From Whitmania pigra (lineage: Eukaryota; Annelida; Clitellata; Hirudinida; Haemopidae), in NCBI GenBank assembly GCA_021613335.1, contig JAJTWR010000401.1, positions 47,501-111,500 on the forward strand: 64,000 bases of DNA. Reading direction: 5' to 3'. Every line of letters starts with the position of its first letter. The first letter of the stretch is position 1. The position numbers and the translations under genes are program-made. Below the pieces are notes generated by a model. It saw only the letters and a program-made list of their open reading frames with translations. It was not told the DNA's origin and searched no databases. This document shows, in pieces, positions 45,886 to 64,000 of this stretch.

Positions 45886-46599
45886 TAGCAATGAAGCATT
45901 GAATTGAATTAAAATGAAAACAACGGCACGGCATGTTGTTTTTGTTATTACTTTTCAAATTAAAAAATTCAATAGTTGTTTTTTCCTTTAAAAAAGTCTT
46001 ACCGATTAATACTGTTAATTATGTTTTATTTAATAATAATCAAATTAAATTAAAACGTTCGAATTGCAACTTATTGTTTTAGTTTTTATACTTTGAGACT
46101 GAATGAATTAGAATTTTGTTTTTTAATTCAGAAATTGATAAATAAGTTTAGAATGGAAAAGTTTTTGATCAAATTGTCGGCTAAAACCTCCAGGCCGGTT
46201 TCAGTAGACTCTTTGTTCCGTATCGATTCTTCAGTTTCACAAGGATTTGACAAATGAAATAAACTTAGATGACGTTATTAACGAATTTATTTCAAGAAAT
46301 GAGAAGAGAAAATTAACTTTTTATATGTAAAAATTGTTTATGTACGATCTTTTGTTATTGAGAGAGCATTTGTTATTTAAGCTCTAACAAACAAACCGTT
46401 AGAGTCATTGTTATAATTTTATTTCTTCTCTTTTAATTTGTAAATAAAGAGCATTCACAGAGTTACAAATTTTTGCTTTACTTGTAGTAATTATTTTAAA
46501 ATTTCAATATCCTCATGCGCACGCCGTTTTGCAAAAGTGGGTTTTTTACTAGTGTCTATGAAAACTGTCGTTTTTCGCAGTCTACGTCAATTTGCTTTA

Positions 46600-47010
46600 A
46601 ACCAATGAAAAACGATTTACGAACTTTTCTGCATTCCAGCCTGAATAGCTACTATTAAACTTGCAACATAAGTCGATGAAGCCGAATTAAGTCTTAGGTC
46701 TATGGTATGTAATGTTGGAAGAATGAAACCAAAATAAGCTCCAGATATGTCCTCTTCTTGTAAATTGTCTATAGCTTGTGCAATTGGTCTCATTACTTCA
46801 ATCCATTACCTCAAGAACGTGAAACCTTGAGACCTGAACTTTGGCAGCTGCTTATAATCTTACTAAGTTTCATTTCAAGTCCAACTACGCAAATAAACAT
46901 TTCAATAAAATGGGAAGTACTCAAAGTCCAAGTACAAGTACAAGTACCTGAAACCGGTACTCGAGTACTACTCGAATTCAAGTACCCCATGTCTGCCCTA
47001 TTTGATCTGG
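46600..47010 (-). mobile_element. Degenerate hAT element with transposase fragment
   Basis: The minus strand from about 46800 to 46620 reads VMRPIAQAIDNLQEEDI, SGAYFGFILPTLHTIDLRL and SASSTYVASLIVAIQAGMQ, matching the hAT core segment (P.A..LD.LQ.E...G.LLPTL). The right side (46915-47000) has clustered AGTACTTG/CAAGTAC motifs and CAGACATGGGGTACTTG on the minus strand, a likely terminus with subterminal repeats. A similar terminus occurs at 53236-53300. Confidence 0.7.
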
Positions 47011-47280
47011 ATTGCATTTCCAGATTGTCATTCCTGATTCTTAGACGTCGGTTTTCTTCAACTATTTTGTTGAATTTCTGTCATGGAATTCAGCTTATCT
47101 CTGATAGCTTTGGAAACCATTCTAGCAACTTCATGTTTAATATTATCTTTCATTACTTTTAGATTAGGATTGGTTCATAGTCAGTATAGATATAACATAC
47201 ATATAGTCAAACTGCTGAAAAATATAAAAAAAATAGGTTGCTGATTACAACACGACCAGAACCTTCTTGAACCGAATAAC

Positions 47281-47375
47281 ATATACAGGGTCATAATCAA
47301 ACAGTCACGGCACGAAAAAGATGGCAGGTTGTTGACAGAGCAACTGAACAAGAAATATACCTTTTTCCACCCAAA
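47281..47375 (+). repeat. Dispersed repeat family C, copy 2
   Basis: CAGGGTCATAATCAAACAGT, CACGGCACGAAAAAGATGG, GTTGTTGACA and CTTTTTCCACC occur in the same order as in the copy beside the 18S fragment (35016-35122, opposite strand). The minus-strand ORF at 47181-47528 overlaps it and has no recognised domain. Confidence 0.75.
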
Positions 47376-47596
47376 AGTTAAGTAATTGCAAGGCTCAAAA
47401 ATATCCATTATTCTTAGTTTTTCCCGCTGTTTGTGATGTGGATTATCAAAAACGGTCGAGACTGCTGTTTTATTTATCAGAGACACAGATTTCTTGTTGA
47501 GATTGTCTTGTTCAGTTTGAAGCTTCACGTCATTTGCGGGGCGGGGCTATGTCTGAAATGGCCAAATAAAATTGACGGCTTCTATATCAGATTAAA

Positions 47597-47642
47597 GTCC
47601 AAATCATCTTAGTTATACAACGGTCTATAATCAAATAATTAT
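47597..47642 (+). repeat. Dispersed repeat family B, copy 3
   Basis: AGTCCAAATCATCTTAGTTA followed by CTATAATCAAATAATTATAA. It shares the A-rich 3' tail seen in the other copies. Confidence 0.7.
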
Positions 47643-48130
47643 AAAATATCAGATTAAAAAAACTAGATTTTACATATAATTAAAGGTCTTTGAATGCTCT
47701 ATTTGAGAAAATTACTTAGGCATTTTTATTTTCAATGTTTAACAAAATCAAAGCCTGTGCTATTGATTTGACATAAACCAATACCAATGACCCTATTGTA
47801 AAGCTTTATTGCGAATATTCTTTTCTAAAAATGAATCCAAAAGTTGTAACTTAATCTTTGGTGACGGTTAGTAAATTTCAAATGCATTTCTAATTTCCCT
47901 TTTTTGTATTTTTAATTGTATCCAACAAGACTTCAAACAAATTAGTATTCAGTACGAGTTTCCTTAATCGATGATGAATTCAACGGAGTATCTACCGCAA
48001 AAAGCTGAGTTTTTTGTCTTATTAATAATAAGTTATTATCAGTTACATTGATTAAATTTTAAATCACTCTATATTAGAAGAAACACGTCTTTTTTCCCTA
48101 TCCTATGTTACTTAACAGGAGACCAGATCT

Positions 48131-50055
48131 TCAATCGCTACTCTGACGCCTTGGTTTGCCCGACTTCTGGTGATCTCTGGATTCAACTTCGAAGTTGGAG
48201 CGATTGCGAGAAGATGGGATAAGTATTTCTGGCTCCTCTTTGGGGATGTCGTTCAAAGGGACAGGATGCGAGGCTCCCTGGTAAACCTGTGCACCGGATT
48301 TAGTCGCCTCGTTTTCATACGTTGGTGGGGCATTTGGTTTTCTCTCGGCAAGGCTTCTCAGTACATCATTGATACTCAATGCCCCTTCGATTGAGAATAT
48401 TTTAGACTTGTTCGGTAAAGTACCGCTCTGATCAATAAGAGGATCCGTGGAGTTAAGACTGGCTCGAGTATTTGGTTTGAGAGCTGTTTAATAAAAAACT
48501 ATTCTTTAGAAAATTTTGAATTCCGTTATTTAATGAAAAGTTTAGTTTACGGGTCTGCACATTTTTTTTTATAATGTAACTTGTTCTGTGTTCAACTTTA
48601 TGCTTGGAGTATTAGGCTAGCCGAACAAAAGCTAGGTTGGATTCTTGCTCTGATGTCTTTTGTAGTTTGAATTTTTTAAACACAAGTGTCCTTCCTACTC
48701 AACACTGCTAAGGATCGGAGGTTAACAAATGTCAGGCCAGTTTTAAAATATAATGTTTCTTCCAGGTTTCTTTCTTGTCATAATCAAAGACCGACATACG
48801 TGGGACATAAAAATCTTGAAATTTAAAGAAAAATGAGACGTAATAATTTAAAAAAAATGAATTGTTTTTGATTTTATACCACTCCGAATATTCTTGATGA
48901 TTCTCCTCTTGTAGAGAGCATGATTAATCTTCTTCAAAAGGATATAGGATGTAATCATGATCAGCATCGGTAGCATTATTATGATCCCCACGCAGCTGGC
49001 ATTGAATCTGGATTTTAATGCATTCTTCTTTTACTTCAGGAGAGAATATTCAATAAATATTAAACATGTAAATGAACAATAAATAAATATCCAATTCTAC
49101 CTAAAAGCTTTAAGAAATAACTTATAAAAAATTGTTAAGATCATTAAAACTTGTCTTCGTGCAGTAGCTTCATTTACTATTAAAAGGTTCGAGTAAATGA
49201 TCATTGTTTAACCAACTTACATAGACCAGCTTTTATAATTTTTATTAAATAACAAAGTGAATAAATATGGGTTTGTCAAATTTGTGTGAATGCAATGTTG
49301 GGCAGTACACTTTTAAGCTTTAGACTTATAAAAACTTATTTGTTCAACATTTGACTCTTAAAAACCTCCTTCAAACACAAAAAACATTTCACTGCCAACT
49401 AACAGAATCAATTTTGGACTCCTCTCTTGGGGCAATTTCTTCATTTGCTTGTAAGGGCGATTCTTCAGGCGGTAGTACAATTCGTCTACAGACCATCCTT
49501 CAAAATGGCAAGATGGCAAGAACGAAACATCAACACCATCTGGTTCGACACAACAGAGTGTTTGATCTTCTGATTCTGACTCTCTGACGTGGCAGCAGAG
49601 ATGGGAATCGTCAGGTTCGCAACTGGCTGCTGCCTTCAACTCTTCTTTGCCTTCGACGATTTTGTAGCAACCGCAGTAGTCTGGCCTCGTAGCTGCTTGT
49701 TGGAATTTAATCGTGATTATTCTGAATTTGTTTTAAAACAATCTAGTTACCTTCATCAAAAGCATGCAAATCTAATAGAATCTTTTTTTTTACATTTCTG
49801 ATTTTGAATAAAAACATGCTAAAATTTCAAGATCATGGCACTCCTTCTGCTAAGTAATCGCTGAAGTGAGAAATGTCGAACGCAACATCACTAGATTTAT
49901 TTATTTATTTATTTGATTACAGTCCTTTGCGTAACTGAGATGATTTGGACTAACATCACTAAAACACAACTCCACAATTTACCTGCTCTAACAAAACTTC
50001 CTTCCCATGGAATCGTTATCACCATCGACATAACGAGAAATAGTCCCTGAGCCAT
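48131..50055 (-). CDS. Shisa-like cysteine-rich single-pass membrane protein
   Basis: Exons on the minus strand: 50055-49983 (MAQGLFLVMSMVITIP, a signal peptide), 49692-49366 (ectodomain with DYCGCYKIV, HLCCHV, TLCCVEP and PSCHFEGW), 49007-48880 (membrane span VGIIIMLPMLIMITSYILL, then basic KKINHALYKRR) and 48483-48131 (tail with NAPPTYENEA, stop). CC pairs in the ectodomain, one membrane span and a PPxY motif (PPTY) match the layout of Shisa, CYYR1 and WBP1-type proteins, which act in the ER or at the surface and bind WW-domain ubiquitin ligases. The join between the second and third listed exons does not keep frame: exon 2 ends in phase 1 and exon 3 needs phase 2. Either a tiny exon is missing (a 7-base candidate lies near 49080) or a weak donor within exon 2 is used. 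Confidence 0.55.
49898..49955 (-). repeat. Dispersed repeat family B, copy 4
   Basis: An (ATTT)n tract followed by GATTACAGTCCTTTGCGTAA and GAGATGATTTGGACT. It lies in the first intron of the Shisa-like gene. Confidence 0.75.
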
Positions 50056-50059
50056 AACA

Positions 50060-50935
50060 AAAGAAATGTTTAACTGGAAAGCTTTTTTGAAGTGTTAAAA
50101 TGTGTTACGATGTCATTGTTATTGAACCGTTAAATATTTTGGCGATGACGCAACCAGAAGCTGTAATGGCCTGGTAAATATAGTAAGAAAGATAAAATAA
50201 TGGTCATGAATTCATTTGGGGATTATTTTAAAGTTTTGGATTATATGATTTTATATGACACATTTTGGCTTGGCAGGACAGCCGAGTGAAAAATTTTGAT
50301 AACTATGGGAAAGGAAAGAAAAAAGGTCTTAAAACTCATGCGGTCCAAAATATTGACGGGACCCATGGCAATTGTTCCTCTACACCCAGGCCCGTACTTA
50401 TGGACGGTTCAAACTCTTCCAAATTATTAAAAAAAGATTCATGGTATATGTCGTATATTTCGTATATTTCAAAGTTTCATAATTTACTTTAAAGCCACAA
50501 ATTTTCTGCGACAAAAAAATTAAAAAAATCCTCTCCTAGAAAATTCCTAGTAGGAATTACAAACGATTTCGTCAAATTTAAGAATTGAATTGTAACATAC
50601 AGCATTATCGTCTTCGTACATATGCCAAAAATATTTTAAAGATATGAATTGTAATCAAATGTTTTATTTATTTTTAAACCTAAAATATATTTAATTAAAT
50701 TTTATTTAGTTTGACGTCAAACTCTAAAAAAACTGATATGGAAAATTTATAACATTTGTTTAACTTGCAATATTTGTTTAATAAATAAATATTGTTTTAT
50801 TTTAAAATTTTCAATATTTAAATTTTGATGGTCATTGATAAATAACCTTGCATTTCGAGTAAATAGTTAACTTTTCGTTGCATGAGCACCGTTCGCAGTC
50901 GACTCTCGCGATAACTTATTTTATTGAATGCCGAA
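50060..50935. other. Divergent intergenic interval
   Basis: Lies between the starts of the minus-strand Shisa-like gene (50055) and the plus-strand AFG3L2 gene (50941), so both promoters may be here. The ORF at 50265-50492 has no support. No clear core promoter element was identified. Confidence 0.4.
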
Positions 50936-50940
50936 TAAAT

Positions 50941-58880
<7,940 letters not shown>

Positions 58881-58986
58881 ACCTGATTGGTGTCTGACTG
58901 TCTTTCAATTTAGGCACCATGTATTTCACTGTAATGTCAACCATTCTTCAACATCCAATAGCTAGAAACTGCATTTTATCAAGGCA

Positions 58987-58992
58987 AATAAA
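58987..58992 (+). terminator. Probable polyadenylation signal of AFG3L2
   Basis: AATAAA 107 bases downstream of the AFG3L2 stop codon. Confidence 0.6.
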
Positions 58993-58999
58993 CCTTTAG

Positions 59000-59920
59000 T
59001 AAATTGTGGATTATTTCAAGTTTATGTAGTGGGCATAATGGGGATATTGGTAAGTTCCATTTTGTTTGGTAAAACAAGTTTGGTAGAAAGAATGGCAATT
59101 TCTTTTCATTAGTAAATAACATTTTGGGTGTAAATATGTAGAATATGGTGTATTGAAATTAACGTTTTTGTTCGATCGTTGGCCAATTCACAGGTGGTAA
59201 CTTTTAGTATCTAACTTCATCCCTAATTCTACTCCAGATTCATGTATAGTGTTATGCCCATGTCTTAAATTTGGTAATGGGTGACGCCACTGAAAAAGCG
59301 GTTGAAGTTGTTTCTTTATTTGGGGTTTTAAACACATGTGCAGTCTTTCTTCGGGAATCATGTCTACGATTCAATGTTTGGCGTGAATTTAGCAAATTGA
59401 AATAAATATCTGTAATTGGTGAAACCCGTTGGTGGGCAAAAGACAGCTTTTACTAAAATATTTAGAAATTTCTTTATCAAACCTTATAACACAAGTTATC
59501 GATTTTTTGTACATTGATATGCTACAAATATTTCATGGTATCTCCGCATCAAACAAATTCAATAATGATGTCCGATACAGATCAAAGCTCTGTTAGATTC
59601 ATTGACAAGTTTTGAATATATACTTTAGCAAATAAAATTTTATTTTTGAAATAGTAATAAATGAATACAAATTTAATTTAAGAACTTTTATTTAATCGAA
59701 TTACACGAAATTGCTGTTTGGTCTTGTACTGGGTTTTCCCAATGGTTTAGCAAATGGCTTGTTTCCTTAAGTTCGAGAATTTACTCAACTGTTTGAATTA
59801 ATTTGCGAAGTTAAGAGTATTTAACTTTTTAATTAATTTGAGTTTTTGAATTAATTCTTGAACGTACGAAAACAAGTTTTTTGTTAAGCTATTACCACAG
59901 TTGCAAATGCTATCGAGTCG
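59000..59920. other. Intergenic interval
   Basis: AT-rich DNA between AFG3L2 and the TNFR-like gene; it presumably carries the promoter and 5' UTR of the latter. No repeat or conserved exon was recognised. Confidence 0.4.
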
Positions 59921-59924
59921 AAAT

Positions 59925-62900
59925 ATGTTAAGTTCTACCAGTCAGTCAACGATATGCGATGCAGACTTTTTCTTTGACGAAAACGTGGACTTATGTCAGC
60001 CCTGCCAAGACTTATGCAGCGGTCCTGAGAAGCAAGAAGGACATATTTGCGAAATAAATTGCAAAGGTTTTATTTCTTAAATTTGCATGCATTGTATTAT
60101 TTATTTCAGCTCCTAATAACTAATTTTACCACAGTTGCATCAGAGCAACTGATACATAGTGGCTTGGTCTGATATTTATAATATAGATTCAATATTAAGT
60201 ATGAATGCAAAATTGATTTGATTTTATTATTAATCTGTAGATGGCTGCTTTGGAGTAGTGCATTACTAATATTATGTTGCAATAATGTTTGTTTAAGAAT
60301 GCTGAATTTAATGAAAGGCATTACATTGCATTGGCTTTTGCCTATCACTTCCCTAACCATCCATACACTAACATGGCAGAATAAGGCAATTGTGGAAATT
60401 GATTTACATGAAATCAAGTAAACAACTGATTTTCATTTCAGTTGCCATTTAGCATTGTTTAACCAAGATCTTTCTGTAGGAACGAAATCATAGAAACATT
60501 ATTCATTCATTCAGTAATTTGAATTTGTAATTGTAGTTTATTTATGAGTAGTCCATCAGAGACAATGTTTTGTTACAAGTATGGTATTGCTAAATGACAG
60601 GACAGTACTCCCACAATTGTTAATAATATATGTATGCATTTCTTAAACAATCCACCATTTATGCAGCACCCCTACCAGAGGGCGCTCTGTGTCAGTGTGA
60701 GCTGGTTTGCAAACACGAAACGTAACGACTGTTACTTTCACTGCAGCTCAGGAAACGCAACCCTTTCAGCCAACTCGCATGCATGTTAAGTGCATTGCAT
60801 AAAGAACTTCCCATGTGCTTACAGAAGCATGTGGCAAAACAGTCTTGTTAATCATTGCATTGTCCCGCTCATGAATTTGTGTTGTCAACTTGAATTTAAC
60901 TGAAATTACCGTATTTTTACGAAATTAACACGCAGACGAATGTAACACGCAGACGAATTTAACACTCAATTTTTCAATTTTGTGTAAAAAATCACTTATA
61001 AAACACGCAAACGATTGTAACATGCCTCAATAGATGCATTTTTGTTTGCTAAAGAAATTTAATGTGAAATCACCTATCTGTACATTTTAATAAGATTTAT
61101 TTTTTATTTAATCATCATGTTCAAATAGAGTTCAAATTCAATGAGAAACATTGATGAATTAGGCAAAGTGTTCGAGTGGTTATTATACAGATCCAGGTCC
61201 ACTTAACCACAATTGCAAATATTGTAAAAATCATTATCATTGATTATGTCAACTAAATGACGAAGAAGTGAAAATATCTTAAGTTTCTTTCCAGTAGAAA
61301 AGAGGTAAAAGAGTGAGATCTGCTATATGATTGTAATTATAATTATAATTTCAATCAATTATAAGTATTGTAATTATAATTATAATTTCAATCAATTCTA
61401 AGTAATGGCCTAAAGTTATTCTGACCATAAATGAAAATGAACCAAGAAATTATTTTTCTACTGGGACAGAAAAAGAGATGATGCTGTAAATGGCAAAATG
61501 TCAATTTTTGGCACCAAAAACGATATTCAGTCTGTCTCTAATTGTTAATAATTACCCAACATAATTTTTCTTGTTTTAATTTCAAATTTGATTTATTTTC
61601 AGAATTTATGGAGAGAAGTTCAAAAAATCAACAAAACTCTACCATCATGTATATCATCATCAGTGTTTCCTTATTTTTAGTTGCTCTGCTGTTCGTCTTC
61701 ACCATACTATGCGGTACTTGCTTGTTTCAACCTTTATATTATATTGTTGTATCTTTACTATTATGTTCGTTTATTGCTACAACTAAACTATAAAAAGTAT
61801 GAGAGACTAACTGGGAGATAGATTGGAGTGGAATGAGAGAATAGTGAGAGCGATCGGAGAGCTAGCGGAAAGCTATAGAAAAGCTATCTAAGAGCGATCT
61901 TTAACCTAATACATCGCTACTAGAGGTAGCGATAGAAGATATCTGAATATTATATAAAACTAATTATATAATAATAAACCTAATTAATATTCCACTACAA
62001 CACCTCCCCTTCTATATAAAATTATAGTTGGTCTTGCTTCTATCAAAAGGCCAGTAGGTCTTATCCTTTATATGAACTTTCCAATGGTTAGTATTTAACC
62101 TTATTGTCGTTCAATTGTTGGAATTGCTGGCAGTAATTCTTTAATCACGACTCTTTTATTGGACTCCAGCCATTACCATCTTTTTCTATCAAACCTATTT
62201 ACTTCATCCAAATCTAGATGGAAACTTTTCCTCTTAGGTTTATAGCCTTGTGATTGTCCTCTATGTCGACCTTTCTTACTCACTGTATCTTTGTCCGACC
62301 TTCTATCCATTCCTCGTCATTCCTTCAGGGAAATATGAAAGTCTGTCTTAACCTTTCTTGGTGTCTTGATCTCTTGAACCATCCTTATATGCATTCCTTT
62401 TTCCTTCTTCAGGGAAAACTGATAGCCTGTTGGAATCATTAGTCTTGCCTTGATTTCTCTTGACCTCATGGTTTCTCGAACCAGCCTTCTATCTGACCCT
62501 CTACTCTTTTTTAGGGAAGGCCGATGACCTGTTCTTTCTTTGGCCTTCCTTGGTCCCTAATTAAACCTAATTATTATTCCACTACAACAATCCTGTTATA
62601 AATGTTAGTAGAAATGCTGATACCATTTGCAAAAAATGTTATTATCATTTGACCTTTCTAAAATCAAAACTGAACATCTCTTTATTTAAACCTCAGTCAT
62701 GCTGAGAAAAAATGGAAGAATAAAAAAGCTTCGAAAGCAAACAGACCAATTGCCATCAGTGCAACACGAATTAGAGAATATCAATTCTCAGAAGTACATC
62801 CCATCCCAATCTGAATCTGAAGATCAACCACCATTTGAAAGAGGAACATTTTCAATACCAATTGCAAAGTCCATCCAAAGAATGACTCTACCAAAACTCT

Positions 62901-63673
62901 CCAGACCCTCAAATATCCCCAGTAAGCAGAACTCCTTCGTATCTCATGTGAGTTCAGAGTATGCCTTCAGAGAAGATGATCGGAACAGCCTGAACGGACA
63001 CAGTGAACTGGGAAGCAGTCTCCACTCAAGCGTTATAGAATCTCTGAACTATTATCCAGGTTTGGATGACTTCACTAGTGATGGTATTATTATTAATATT
63101 AAAAGGGATAATTTATTTTTTGTAATATTAATTAAAAGTACAACAATGTTTATTTTATATGTCCAGGAGAGAGCAAGCCATTTTTTCAAGATCTGACAGG
63201 CCTATTGTCGGGGTAAATATTTTTTTTTAAAGAGGGCTGGATTTAAAAATTATTTCTATCAATTTGTAAATTGTTCTATCCATGACTTAATCAATTTGAA
63301 AAGGCTTTTTTAATCGAGCTACCGTTTCTTTAGCTCATCTACCTGAGGGTAATAAGGTTTGAGAACATGACAGACATTATGAATGTTGCTAGTACTGTGA
63401 GTGCAAGAATGCAACACATTTGGCAAACCTGCAAACCAAATGAGACATGTATGCCTAGTACAAATTTGTCTAGGTATATTCATATTTACAATAAAATTGA
63501 ATGTTTTCAGCCTAAACTTTGTCAAATCAATCTGGGCAACAGATTCTGGAGTGAACATAGCCCTGTCCCAAGAGGAGTTTGCAATCAACGAGAGGTGTGT
63601 GAGGGAGAGACTGCAAGCTCTCTTGCCTAAACATGAAGCCAATATCAAGATGGTGAACATAGTGACAGTTTGA
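59925..63673 (+). CDS. TNF-receptor-like protein with a single BCMA-type cysteine module
   Basis: Five exons (59925-60066, 61603-61713, 62697-63059, 63167-63212, 63511-63673) join in frame to 274 residues. The short ectodomain has six Cys at 11, 24, 27, 31, 42 and 46, with FFFDEN before the second and CQPCQDLC in the centre. The order and spacing (12, 2, 3, 10, 3 residues between cysteines) closely follow the single cysteine-rich module of BCMA, and resemble TACI and Fn14. There is no signal peptide, also as in BCMA, so it would be a type III membrane protein. NST at 59-61 is a potential glycosylation site. The membrane span is about 62-83 (IMYIIISVSLFLVALLFV). The cytosolic tail of about 190 residues is Ser-, Gln- and Glu-rich, has no death domain that I can see, and ends in VTV, a possible PDZ ligand. 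Function as a TNF-family receptor is inference. Intron 2 contains an LTR-element relic. Confidence 0.7.
60655..60775 (+). repeat. Dispersed repeat family A, copy 4
   Basis: TTTATGCAGCACCCCTACCA, AGTGTGAGCTGGTTTGCAAA, CACGAAACGTAACGACTGTT and ACTGCAG occur in the order seen in the other family-A copies. Located in the first intron of the TNFR-like gene. Confidence 0.75.
60905..61035. repeat. Repeat with ACCGTATTTTTACG end and direct AACACGCAGACGAA units
   Basis: ACCGTATTTTTACGAAATTA followed by two direct copies of AACACGCAGACGAAT and a third diverged copy (AACACGCAAACGATT). Probably a short non-autonomous element related to that at 28880-28990. Confidence 0.55.
61340..61405. repeat. Tandem repeat of about 51 bp
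   Basis: TGTAATTATAATTATAATTT followed by CAATCAATTATAAGTAT is repeated immediately as TGTAATTATAATTATAATTT and CAATCAATTCTAAGTAA. Confidence 0.8.
61744..62590 (-). mobile_element. LTR retroelement relic in the TNFR-like gene
   Basis: A complete LTR of about 263 bases (61744-62006) has TG...CA ends (minus strand TGTTGTAGTGGAATATTAAT to AAGATACAACA). About 555 bases of internal sequence follow, then about 30 bases of the start of a second LTR (62590-62561: TGTTGTAGTGGAATAATAAT). The internal part next to the LTR translates on the minus strand as GYKPKRKSFHLDLDEVNRF and RVVIKELLPAIPTIER, polyprotein-like but with stops. The part at 62240-62530 is an imperfect repeat of about 100 bases around TTCAGGGAA. 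No clear target duplication was found. Confidence 0.65.
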
Positions 63674-64000
63674 TCAATAAGAACAATCATCAAACTAGAT
63701 CAAAATTCTACTGAAATTGATCTTTTTTGCATTTCAATCTTGAGTGTCTCATCTTTTCCAACCTCAAAGACATTCAAGTGTCTAGAAGTCAAAGGCATTA
63801 TTGTGCTGATGTTGCTAATGATTGACAAAATTTGGTCAACTTAAATCTTGTCAGAGATCTTTCAGATTGCCTAAGCCAACTTTGTTCTGTGCTTTGCTGG
63901 TTCTCAAAATTTGCCTTTTAAACATTTTAATGACAAGATCATTTTGATGTGATTTCAAGTTTTAATTGACTATATCGTATATAGCTTTGCTTGAATTTCT
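63674..64000 (+). other. Probable 3' UTR of the TNFR-like gene
   Basis: AT-rich sequence after the stop codon without a coding signal on either strand. No AATAAA was noticed before the window ends. Confidence 0.4.

Noticed and set aside
46776..47162. 128-codon plus-strand ORF
   Set aside because: It overlaps the minus-strand hAT transposase relic and AGTACT repeats, and its residue content is not protein-like.
61744..62590. Intact LTR retrotransposon or endogenous retrovirus
   Set aside because: There is one full LTR, about 555 bases of stop-containing interior and only about 30 bases of the second LTR, with no recognisable polymerase or envelope.

Overview
This is animal nuclear DNA. Coding exons are small, bounded by GT...AG (twice GC...AG) introns, and sit in AT-rich DNA full of (GAT)n-type microsatellites, hAT transposons, a CR1/L2-like LINE, gypsy-type retroelement pieces and short dispersed repeats. 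The gene content (Tec-family tyrosine kinase, ZO-like MAGUK, TRIM-NHL protein, a single-module TNF-receptor-like protein) is metazoan. Intron-rich genes and a divergent 18S rRNA fragment point to an invertebrate; I cannot name the phylum. Most genes were rebuilt by joining exons by hand; every stated junction keeps frame unless noted.

Layout. 1-7.1 kb: the 5' part of a Tec-family kinase gene on the minus strand (PH, BTK zinc motif, SH3, start of SH2; the kinase domain lies beyond the left edge). 7.1-11.1 kb: gene-poor DNA with a possible decayed coding stretch. 11.2-15.7 kb: one uninterrupted 1508-codon ORF joining ankyrin repeats to a ZO-type PDZ-SH3-guanylate-kinase core. 17.2-21.5 kb: isovaleryl-CoA dehydrogenase, 12 exons, plus strand. 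22.8-27.5 kb: TRIM-NHL gene, 7 exons, minus strand. 27.6-37.6 kb: mobile-element territory, with AT-only DNA, a 171-bp tandem array, a LINE split by a hAT element with a perfect target duplication, a second hAT element, a gypsy integrase piece and an 18S rRNA fragment.

37.6-40.4 kb: a type II membrane glycosyltransferase-like gene, 3 exons. 41.4-44.9 kb: a FkbM-type methyltransferase membrane protein, minus strand, 2 exons with repeats in its intron. 45-48 kb: more transposon relics. 48.1-50.1 kb: a secreted-type cysteine-rich single-pass protein with a PPxY tail (Shisa-like), minus strand, one junction unresolved. 50.9-58.9 kb: AFG3L2-type mitochondrial m-AAA protease, 18 exons. 59.9-63.7 kb: a 274-residue receptor-like protein with one BCMA-like cysteine module, with a retroelement relic in one intron.

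The genes do not form a functional cluster. IVD and AFG3L2 both act in mitochondria, and both contain a GC-AG intron with the same donor hexamer. The Tec kinase, MAGUK, TRIM-NHL and TNFR-like proteins are signalling or adhesion proteins. The most unusual items are the ankyrin-MAGUK fusion, the BCMA-like receptor, the matching GC donors and the 18S fragment abutting a dispersed repeat.
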